From: Mycocentrospora acerina
Lineage: Eukaryota; Ascomycota; Dothideomycetes; Pleosporales
Assembly: GCA_022701365.1 (NCBI GenBank)
Contig: JAKUHH010000080.1
Span: 126,436-190,435 of the forward strand
Direction: 5' to 3'
Length of the DNA stretch: 64,000 bases
Shown: positions 56,198 through 64,000 of the stretch, piece by piece
Numbering within the stretch: position 1 is the first letter of the stretch
How the letters are laid out: each line of letters begins with the position of its first letter
Made by a program: the position numbers and the translations under genes
The notes under the pieces: model-generated
Seen by the model: the letters and a program-made list of their open reading frames with translations, nothing else
Told to the model about the DNA's origin: nothing
Databases searched by the model: none

Positions 56198-57250
56198 TAG
56201 TTTAAATGAGCTTAATTCATCTTTCACTTGGGCAGACACTTTCGCTATTGTGGTGCACGATTTATTCATGAATGTCTGGAGATGCACAAGTAGTTTACTC
56301 TCATCATAATGTTGTTACATAGAGTATGCCCGATTACGTACTTAATCTTCCCATATGAAGATCACTTGAGTTTCTGACTAACACCATACCGCAACCAGAT
56401 CTTGCATCCTCAATAAAGTAATGGGAAACACCAATTCTGTTTGTAGATTGCAGTGTCTTATGAAGACCATCCCTGTTATATTCATCTCATGACTAGTGCG
56501 GCGCGGCGTTCAATCTATTTCTCACGCGACGCATATTAACACTCTCGCCGCTAGTCAAGGGATGCGGCTCCTCATCAAAATCTTCCGCCGCTCTCCAACC
56601 ACGATCTCTAGTCAGCACGGTCAGAAATGCGGGCTGTATAGCAGGGCATATTGGAAATATGAATCTTCGCTTGTGCGAGGTACACATTTTAGAGGGATGT
56701 GCCCAAAGACACTGGCCGATCACTGGTTTCTTTCCCTATAGGATAAATCTCGGCTGGTACTTTGACTTTAGTCAAACCTTTTCTAGAACGTTGAAATCTG
56801 GAGACCGACTTAGCTTGAGAAATACCCCGGATTTGTTTGTTCATTTTTAGAACAATCCCTACCAGACCCTGCTCGAGGATCACGGGGTTTCTCGCGAAGG
56901 TAGCGGCTCATCCGGGATATCGGGAGTATTTCACTAAGCCCACCAGATATATTACTACGGATATTGCGTTTGGAAACGTGGGTAGAATTATTACAATGAT
57001 CGTCGGTCTCGCGCTCACGCCTCGTTGTAACAAGATTCAGGTACCGATCTACCATAGCATATAATGTTAGACATATGGTGAGCATGATTTCATCCAATAT
57101 CATGAGGCGGCTTCACGGAATGCAACTCCGAGTGAAAGTATACTGCTGTGCAATTCCGATGCCTTGACCTTAAATACGACGCGGAGCGCTCATTCTCAAA
57201 CTTCACTTCACTTTCATTCTTTTTCCAGTGTTCTAAAGATCTCAGTGAAG
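56198..57250. other. Intergenic between transposon and GH6
   Basis: About 1 kb, AT-rich to neutral, including the GH6 promoter. Several small frames (56493-57103) show no known motif. Confidence 0.55.
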
Positions 57251-58525
57251 ATGTTGTCCAACATTTTTGTCATTACCGCATTTGCGGCTGGTCTTGTCCA
57301 GGCTATGCCACAACCTACAGCTGTTCCCAACGTCGTAGTCGCGGCTCGAACTATTCCCACGCCTGCTCCTCAGCCTCGCCAAGCCGCAGTCAACCCATTC
57401 GCTGGCTACCAATTCTACGCCAACCCTTACTACTCATCTGAAGTTTACACTTTAGCCATCCCATCACTTGCGTCATCACTACGACCTGCAGCTTCGGCCG
57501 CGGCGAATGTTGGATCTTTTGTATGGCTTGATACACGGGCCAAGATTCCGACCATGGACACCTATCTTGCGGATATCAAGAAGAAGAACGCGGCGGGTGC
57601 AAAACTAATGGGAACTTTTGTTGTATACAACTTGCCCGATCGGGACTGTGCAGCTCTGGCCTCGAACGGCGAACTGCTGATCGACCAAGATGGTGCGAAT
57701 AAGTACAAGACGGAGTATGTCGACAAGATCGCTGCTATCATTCAGAAATACCCAGATGTCAAGATCAACCTCGCTATCGAGCCTGATTCGCTGGCTAATG
57801 TAGTTACCAACATGGGCGTTGCAAAGTGCTCACGTGCCGCTCCATACTACAAGGACTTGACTGCATACACACTGAAGAAGCTCAACTTTTCTAATGTCGA
57901 TATGTACATGGACGGTGGACATGCCGGCTGGCTCGGTTGGGAAGCAAACATCAGCCCTGCCGCCAAATTATTCGCCGAAGTCTATAAAGCTGCAGGCTCC
58001 CCACGAGCTGTCCGAGGTATTGTAACAAACGTATCTAACTACAACGCCTTCAGGATCGGAACATGCCCGGCTATTACAAGCCCCAATGCCAACTGCGATG
58101 AGGAGAGGTTTATCAACGCTTTCGCTCCAATGCTCACCTCCGCAGGCTTCCCTGCTCGCTTCATTGTGGATGTTGGTCGATCCGGAAAGCAACCCACTCA
58201 GCAGGAAGCATGGGGAGATTGGTGCAATGTTCGCGGTGCTGGTTTTGGTCCACGACCCACCACGAACACTGGTAACTCGCTCGTTGATGCGTTTGTTTGG
58301 GTCAAGCCGGGTGGCGAGGTATGTTCTCAACCCTTTCATGTATGAAGATTCGATTAGATTGATATTGACAACCCTTAGTCTGATGGAACTTCTAACACGA
58401 CTGCGACGCGCTACGACGGGGCTTGTGGCCGTAATTCCGCCTTCAAGCCAGCCCCAGAAGCCGGCACATGGTTCAACGCCTACTTTGAGATGCTGCTCAC
58501 GAATGCCAGTCCTCCTCTTGCTTAG
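57251..58525 (+). CDS. GH6 cellobiohydrolase, no cellulose-binding module
   Basis: Two exons, 57251-58318 and 58379-58525, with a 60-nt intron (GTATGT/TTAG) encode 404 aa. The chosen ATG opens a signal peptide (MLSNIFVITAFAAGLVQA); in-frame sequence upstream is not conserved. A short Pro/Ala-rich stretch replaces the CBM1 and linker seen in Cel6A. Active-site residues are visible: Tyr126 and Asp132 in VVYNLPDRDCAALASNG (Asp132 corresponds to the catalytic acid of Trichoderma Cel6A) and Asp179 in IEPDSLAN. Other landmarks are MYMDGGHAGWLGW, RSGKQPTQQEAWGDWCN and FVWVKPGGE. The enzyme releases cellobiose from the non-reducing ends of cellulose. The usual GGECDGTS cysteine is serine here (see findings). 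Confidence 0.94.
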
Positions 58526-59021
58526 ATGGTTGAATGGGACTCAAAGTAGCGGACATAAGAAGAAGGCAATGATTTCTAAGTTTGAGGAAGAAATACTAGT
58601 CCCGGTTTCCACGTGAAAGTGTAGGGCAGAATCAAGTCAACGTAGAGGACACACAAACCACACTCTTTGCCATGGTACTCTGTGCTTTGATTTCGTGCAA
58701 TGTGTATTCAGAAAATGCCCTTTTGCTGGGTTAGCCACTCTTCCATGTGCTACTTTTGCGGTTGCATCTGATCTCAAAATCCTTCTCTAGTTTGCACGGA
58801 CTATCAATGCGCAAGGGGCTCAAGACAGTCGTAAAAATATTACCTAGTGATTCAATCATAGTTATAATTTAGACGTAGCGGTTACACAGCTGTCAATGAA
58901 AGCAAGGAAGGAGTGGGAAGCTTGTCTCCCTTCGATCTAACTATATCCGGCATAACGCAAATGGACATATTTTAGATCTCACAGCTCTTCTTGCAACTGT
59001 CCCTAAACACCTCACCGCAAA
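58526..59021. other. Intergenic
   Basis: 3' side of GH6. No gene, RNA or repeat was recognised. Confidence 0.55.
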
Positions 59022-59426
59022 ATGTATGAAGGTCTCATAAAAAACCAGTCCATACGTAACCGTAAACCTCTGGCCAATATCGAGGCGCCACGCGTACCAC
59101 CGAAGCCAGATGAGCTACAATCAGCTCTTTCGCGAAGACAGGGAATGCACTCGCTTCCATCACCAAAGAAATTAAAGCCTCTTCCACCGATTCCGGACGT
59201 CAAGCAAGTCAAATTTCTCGGGCGGGAAGTATTACAGTCGAAACCCTTGCCACAATCCCCTAGCAGTCCGGATGTCAAAACCACGTTGTTCTGGGTGGCG
59301 GGCTTTTGCTTGTGGTTTGTGCTGATTGTGGTCCTCCTACCTGTTTTCACGGAGAAGGATGCATTTCCTAGATTTAACAGATGGTTTTGGAAAAGGCTAA
59401 AGTCAAAAGTGGAGATTTTTAACTAG
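59022..59426 (+). CDS. Small single-pass membrane protein, unknown
   Basis: An intronless 134-aa frame begins with ATG at 59022. The first ~90 residues are basic and proline-rich with VPPKPDELQ and KPLPPIPDVK, which look like SH3-ligand motifs. One hydrophobic helix (LFWVAGFCLWFVLIVVLLPV, about residues 89-108) follows, then a short basic C-terminal tail (WFWKRLKSKVEIF). This would be a tail-proximal membrane anchor with a cytoplasmic proline-rich arm. I do not recognise a family. The frame is not a shadow of another gene and sits convergent to the acyl-CoA dehydrogenase, so it is a reasonable but unproven gene. Confidence 0.5.
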   Translation: MYEGLIKNQSIRNRKPLANIEAPRVPPKPDELQSALSRRQGMHSLPSPKKLKPLPPIPDVKQVKFLGREVLQSKPLPQSPSSPDVKTTLFWVAGFCLWFVLIVVLLPVFTEKDAFPRFNRWFWKRLKSKVEIFN

Positions 59427-59550
59427 GTATAGAGACGTTTCGACAGGCAGGTAGAACAAGCGCTGCACGGAAACCAGCATGAAAAGCGACACGCTGGTTA
59501 CGGAAGACACTACCCAGACGAAACAAGCGTGTGTGGTATACTGAAAAGTG

Positions 59551-60940
59551 TCACAATTTTGACTCCTGTTTTGTCGCATCTACCAAACTCTTTCTACCTC
59601 CGAACCCGAATAGATACGCAGCAACTTTGCGCATCTGTATCTCCTCACTACCCTCTGTAATTCTGTACCGACGATGATGCCGCCAGATATGCTCAAATGG
59701 ATAATGCCGGGAATATCCGTTACCGCCATGGACCTGGATTGCGCGGTCGGCAGCCTGACAGCATAGTCTGTTTGCAAAGTAGTTGCACATAGAGACTTTG
59801 TCGCCAATCTTCTTCTCGATCTCGTGATGGGGCATGGAATCCATCTCAAGAGCTGTCTTTCTGATCAGTTGCCGCAACATCTCACACTGGGTTGCAAGTT
59901 CAACAAGTGGGAACTGTATGCCTTGGTTGTGCGAAAGAGGTGTACCAAAAGGAGCGCGCGCGTTAGCGTATTCGACGGATTGCTGAACGCAGTAAACAGC
60001 TGCGCCAAGGGATGAGGCAGCTTGTCGGATACGGTTCTCGTGAACAAAAGCTTGTGCAACACCAAGGCCATTGTGGATGGGGCCTAGGGCAGCACTCTCA
60101 GGAACCCATACATCTTTGATTGAAACAGTGGCATGATCGGTAGGCATGTTGAGCGTCCTGCATGTTGTCAGCAAAGCTGTCAGAAAGACGAGAGTAATCG
60201 TTTATCACATACCATTCGTAAGACTCTGCTTTGAGGCCGGGAGTATCAACTGGTACAATAAAACAGGAGATACCCTTAACTTTGCCGTCTTCGCCCGCCG
60301 TCCGAGCAAATATTGAGCAGTGTGTAGCGTGATGCATGCCTGTCTGCCATCGCTTGAAGCCGTTCAGCAGCCAACCATCAATACCATTTCGTTTTTCCGG
60401 TTTTCCTCGCGTTTCCATGTGAGTTGCGTCCGAACCATGCCCGGGCTCCGTCAAACCAAATGTCATCCTGAATTTGCCCTCCAATCGCAACTTAATAAGC
60501 TCTCTCTTTTGCTGCTCAGTTCCAAAGTTCATAAGCATAATCACGTCTGGGAAGTTTCCAACCATTGAATGCTCATTTTGTAAGTCATTGAAAAGACCCA
60601 GTCCCTTCGCAGCAAGGTGCTCCCGTATAACAGCCATCCAGAGATTGCTGCCTCGTCCGTCTTCGCTGTTCTGGCCACCATATTGTTTTGGTAGAGATAG
60701 ACGATAGAAGCCAGCCTCATCAGCTAGCTTTCTGGATTCTGCAAGCAGGTCTTCCCACTCTTTACGTGGCAGTCCACCGTTATCCCAATCAGTACGTGCA
60801 TGCTCGCGGCGATGGTCGAAGAAACGATTGTTGTCATCCTTATGCTGGAGCGGAAGAATCTTGTCCTCAATGAATTTATCGAGATCGGCGAGGTATTGTC
60901 TGAGATCATCTGGAATAGAAAAGTTCATGCTTTGTGACAT
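59551..60940 (-). CDS. Acyl-CoA dehydrogenase-like protein with peroxisomal targeting signal
   Basis: Two exons on the minus strand, 60940-60213 and 60157-59551, with a 55-nt intron (GTATGT/GCAG) encode 444 aa. FAD/substrate motifs are FGLTEPGHGSDATHMETRG and WLLNGFKRWQTGMHHATH; the catalytic base is in RITEGSEEIQ (Glu411). The N-terminal helical domain (IPDDLRQYLADLDKFIEDKI) and the C-terminal four-helix domain complete the fold. The last residues are QESKL, a canonical PTS1 (SKL), so the enzyme should enter peroxisomes. In yeast-type peroxisomes an oxidase does the first beta-oxidation step; filamentous fungi also keep acyl-CoA dehydrogenases there. Chain-length or branched substrate preference cannot be read here. 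Confidence 0.92.
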
Positions 60941-61488
60941 CTTGTATATTTCTTAGGTAGTTGAAAAGCTTGGTGGTGTCTACGGTGAATGATGGTCACT
61001 TCAACAATGCGGAGGTCTCATGAGCAGAAATGTTAAGAGATCAGCTAGTTGGATATATAAAAATTATTTCGGTTCCTCCATGGCGATGACTCGCTATGCC
61101 TCAATCGTAGCGATATTTAGGCATGGGGACATTATGCGGGGAAATATGGGGCACAGACCAACGCTAAACCTCGGTCAACGGCGGGAATTTCCAACCTCGA
61201 TCCAGTCCTGTAAGATGTGCTTACTTCATCTTTTAGGTATTCTGTTGGTATACTTTAATATGCTTATCATTGTACCAGAATAGCTTGTTCATCGGTTGGA
61301 CATGCGCATGAGGCGTTTCTTGGCGGACGCCTTACGCAATCAGCCGCACCAACACTTGATCTTCAGGGGCCTAAACTTCAAAGCGAGACTGTGTCATAAT
61401 CGTTGGCAACAATTCCCATTTTCGTCCTCAAACCTTGCTGGTATACTTCGATGGCCTAGCCGTGAGTTACGTTGCTCGATTAGGCAGA
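60941..61488. other. Intergenic
   Basis: Divergent promoter space between the dehydrogenase and the STAND-N-domain gene. No further gene was seen. Confidence 0.6.
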
Positions 61489-63603
61489 ATGGCAGACCCT
61501 CTGAGCGTTGCAGGCTCATTGGTTGGGATAGTATCTGTCGGCCTGCACTGCTCCATTAAGCTCTTTGCTCTAGCTGAGCAGGTTGCAACCGCTAGTGAGA
61601 GGATCACAAGTATTGCGAACGATATAAGCAGTACTTGCGCTATCTTGAACCAAATCAACGAACTTTTGACCCCGTCTGTCAAACCTGATGGTACCTATGG
61701 TTCTATCTTCAACACCACTGCACTGGCAGACATATCAAATGCCGTCCGAAATTGCAACTCAGTATTCACACAGATTGAATTTTACCGTCAACGAGCAACC
61801 CGTCAATTCGAGAGACATTCGCAACCGAACGCCAAACTCGAGCTCTCTACTTCTGAGAAGGTCAAATGGCCATTTCTGCAGCCGCAGTTTGATGAACTAA
61901 GAAGCGACCTTCGAGATTCAAAGAGCAATCTCGTGCTCATGATCTCAGTGGCTCATCTGGCTTTGGCGCAAAGAGGTGGTCAACAGCGATCTGTCGACGA
62001 CCACGAGCGGATGGAGTTGAAAGCTACAATTATCGAACTTCAAGCCGCACGTGCCGCGAAAAATATACAAAAAAAAGATAAAAATTTAACAAAAAATGGA
62101 GGTCCTAGATGGAGAAGGCTATTTGGTAAATCCAGTACGCCCAAAGCTCAACTTTTGAACACCTTCGATCCTAGCAGGAGCCCCCCTATCGACCAGGGAC
62201 AAACGCGAGGACCTGATACCAGTTCATCCTCAGCCCCAGAAAATGAAAAACATGATATTTCAAGACTACCAGTACAGCCGTGGCCACTTCCAGTCATCAC
62301 CGACGAGGCCCAGATCAATGCAGATGTCAAAAATCATGAATCTGGTTCTGAGAGTAGTTCTAACCCCGAGGTGAAGTCAGCACGAGTGGGGTCTCACACA
62401 TACATAATCCCGACTGATGCCTCAGACTCATTTAAACCAAATCTGGTTAGAATTTCAGATGTTGACAGTGCGCGAGACTCGGCAATGGGCGCAACAGCCT
62501 CCAACCAGGGTCTTCCTTCAACAGTGCAGCCATTGACAGGACACGGAAAGGTCCTTCAGAAGAACCATGGCCATGATGCAAACAATCAAGCCCTATTTCA
62601 CGAGCAAAAACCCAACGAGAGCACCAGCCAGAAAGTTGCTAAGCTTAGCAATACCCCCCTGGCAAGTCTATCACACATTTCCACAACGGTAGAGGTGAAG
62701 AACACACAGAGAAAAGATGACTTACAAGCCTGGACCACAAACGTCCTCCCCGGTCTCACCACCGGTACCTCGCTATCTATTGAAATATCCCCACTCTGCA
62801 TGTCAGAAACCGGAATCCAGCATCTGCTCAACCAGCACTCAGAACTAAATACCAACCCGCTAGCCACATTACAAAAGTTAAATGTACACCAACGCCATCT
62901 CATCCTAGACCACGTTTCTGGACGCGGCTCAACACTGCTTCATATCGCCATCTGGCACCACGAGCGTATAACCAGCGTCTTTGGCGAGCTAGACATAGCA
63001 ATACTAATGTGGATAACCTCCACCCCAGCAAATCACATGCCGACCATGGAAAACAGCCCCGAGCAGCACCACGTAGGACATGGAGACTTCATCACCCACG
63101 CAGATAGCTATTCAGACCGTTTATCACGCAGCAGCGACCCCACCCTCTCCGACACACACTCTCCAGCGCAGTCGGAGCTTTCAACAATCCCACCCGTCGT
63201 CACACGTGGCTCGACTAGGATCGTAGAGCGATGCCACGCCTCACAAACAGGGCATTCGTCCGATCCCACTGCCCCTGCGGATACCCCCCTTTCAGAGGCA
63301 TATATGGCAGAATTGCGCAGACTAGAAGCCCTGCCAGTTATGCAGCAAGAGCTTGACGATGATAACGACGATACCGACGCAAATATTGTAATCAACAATG
63401 TGGAGAAAGGCAACCACGAACTTTCCGTCGGTATATCAAACGCGCGAAGTACGAGGAGGTGGTTTGGCGGCATTTCGCAGCCGGGATCTCGCGCAGAGAC
63501 GGGTCATGTACGGACTAGTGTGATGCCCTCGCGTCCTGTTGCTGTGGGGGAGAGTGAAGATGCGATTGTGGAGGATTTGCTGAGGAAGTGGACGATTGTG
63601 TAA
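61489..63603 (+). CDS. Protein with a fungal STAND/NACHT-type N-terminal domain but no NTPase module
   Basis: A single exon of 704 aa starts at ATG 61489 (an in-frame opening upstream to 61435 lacks the conserved start). The first ~170 residues MADPLSVAGSLVGIVSVGLH and IKLFALAEQVATASERITSI match the helical 'fungal N-terminal domain of STAND proteins', which in NLR-like proteins precedes NACHT or NB-ARC. Here it is followed by a basic patch (RWRRLFGKSS, after an A-rich Lys-coding run at 62060-62100) and ~480 low-complexity Ser/Thr/Pro-rich residues. A short ordered segment near residues 425-530 (GIQHLLNQHSELN, HQRHLILDHVSGRGSTLLHI) recalls one ankyrin-like unit. No P-loop is present. It may be an adaptor or decoy of the NLR-like network; this is inferred. 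Confidence 0.78.
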   Translation: MADPLSVAGSLVGIVSVGLHCSIKLFALAEQVATASERITSIANDISSTCAILNQINELLTPSVKPDGTYGSIFNTTALADISNAVRNCNSVFTQIEFYRQRATRQFERHSQPNAKLELSTSEKVKWPFLQPQFDELRSDLRDSKSNLVLMISVAHLALAQRGGQQRSVDDHERMELKATIIELQAARAAKNIQKKDKNLTKNGGPRWRRLFGKSSTPKAQLLNTFDPSRSPPIDQGQTRGPDTSSSSAPENEKHDISRLPVQPWPLPVITDEAQINADVKNHESGSESSSNPEVKSARVGSHTYIIPTDASDSFKPNLVRISDVDSARDSAMGATASNQGLPSTVQPLTGHGKVLQKNHGHDANNQALFHEQKPNESTSQKVAKLSNTPLASLSHISTTVEVKNTQRKDDLQAWTTNVLPGLTTGTSLSIEISPLCMSETGIQHLLNQHSELNTNPLATLQKLNVHQRHLILDHVSGRGSTLLHIAIWHHERITSVFGELDIAILMWITSTPANHMPTMENSPEQHHVGHGDFITHADSYSDRLSRSSDPTLSDTHSPAQSELSTIPPVVTRGSTRIVERCHASQTGHSSDPTAPADTPLSEAYMAELRRLEALPVMQQELDDDNDDTDANIVINNVEKGNHELSVGISNARSTRRWFGGISQPGSRAETGHVRTSVMPSRPVAVGESEDAIVEDLLRKWTIV

Positions 63604-63946
63604 GGATAAAGTGAGATAGAACTTTGTGTTTTGGGAGTTTATACATGATAAGATGTGTATGTATTGTAACGTACTTGAGATGTGTGTGTGTAGTTGTAAT
63701 CAGACCGTAGTAATTTAACTTCATTCTCCTCCGCCATGCGCGGTAGAATAATAACACATCATAAGAGTGATGGGCAACGAAGATTGAAAAAACGCTCCTT
63801 GATTAAGAAAAAACACCAATGCCTTCATGGCTCATGTACTCCTTTGAAGAAAAAAAACAAGTTGTGGATATACCCTCCTCCCTTTTTTCTAATAACGCCA
63901 ACAACATGTACACAATCTCTGAATAACATCTTGATTTCACTCGAGC
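63604..63946. other. Intergenic
   Basis: Between convergent ends of the STAND-N gene and a gene that leaves the window. A GT-rich run lies at about 63676-63692. No gene was seen. Confidence 0.6.
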
Positions 63947-64000
63947 TCATACCAGCTCGTCGATGCTTCCCTCGGCATCTTCATCACCTTCTGCATCTAC
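63947..64000 (-). CDS. C-terminal end of a gene entering from the right edge
   Basis: On the minus strand the frame reads VDAEGDEDAEGSIDELV and then TGA at 63949-63947. The acidic tail looks like a natural protein C-terminus, but only 17 residues are inside the window and the product cannot be named. Confidence 0.4.
   Translation of the reverse strand, partial: VDAEGDEDAEGSIDELV

Overview
The window is a piece of a filamentous ascomycete nuclear genome. Genes carry short GT-AG introns (about 46-150 nt), the proteins are typically fungal (GH6, GH7 and GH17 enzymes, Zn2Cys6 regulator, Pth11-like membrane protein, PEX16, SLD7, QCR10), and there are AT-rich tracts with decayed genes in which CAA/CAG codons have become TAA/TAG. 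That pattern is what repeat-induced point mutation (RIP) leaves. Protein flavour and tract structure suggest a dothideomycete, probably Pleosporales; this is an inference, since no marker gene settles it. Layout: (1) 0-15.8 kb is AT-rich and accessory: a beta-lactamase-fold esterase, a GH7 endoglucanase, a decayed short-chain dehydrogenase, a Pth11-like rhodopsin-fold membrane protein, two divergently transcribed paralogous secreted proteins with identical exon architecture, and an intact short-chain dehydrogenase. (2) At about 15.8 kb composition changes abruptly to GC-richer DNA. From 18 to 53 kb the window is mostly conserved: SWIRM protein, CDC50/LEM3 flippase subunit, GH17 glucanase, proteasome alpha5 (PUP2), QCR10, an MFS transporter, an F-box protein, a TTC36-like protein, HPPD facing a Zn2Cys6 regulator, an HD hydrolase, PEX16, RPN8, a SWIM-finger protein (Sws1/Shu2-like), a DUF4267 membrane protein and SLD7. 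(3) From 53 to 64 kb it is accessory again: a small secreted cysteine protein, a RIP-decayed pogo/Fot1-like DNA transposon with perfect 47-bp terminal inverted repeats that was hit twice by LTR elements (two solo LTRs, each with its own 5-bp target duplication), a GH6 cellobiohydrolase without a binding module, a peroxisomal acyl-CoA dehydrogenase ending in SKL, and a stand-alone protein with a STAND-type fungal N-terminal domain. Functionally, the flanking zones look like a plant-biomass/host-interaction repertoire (GH7, GH6, secreted small proteins, Pth11-like receptor) beside transposon debris, while the centre is housekeeping (proteasome, peroxisome, respiratory chain, DNA replication/repair, tyrosine catabolism). 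I see no canonical secondary-metabolite cluster, CRISPR array or rRNA gene. Exon structures were built by hand from splice sites plus reading-frame and family continuity; transcripts were not available.
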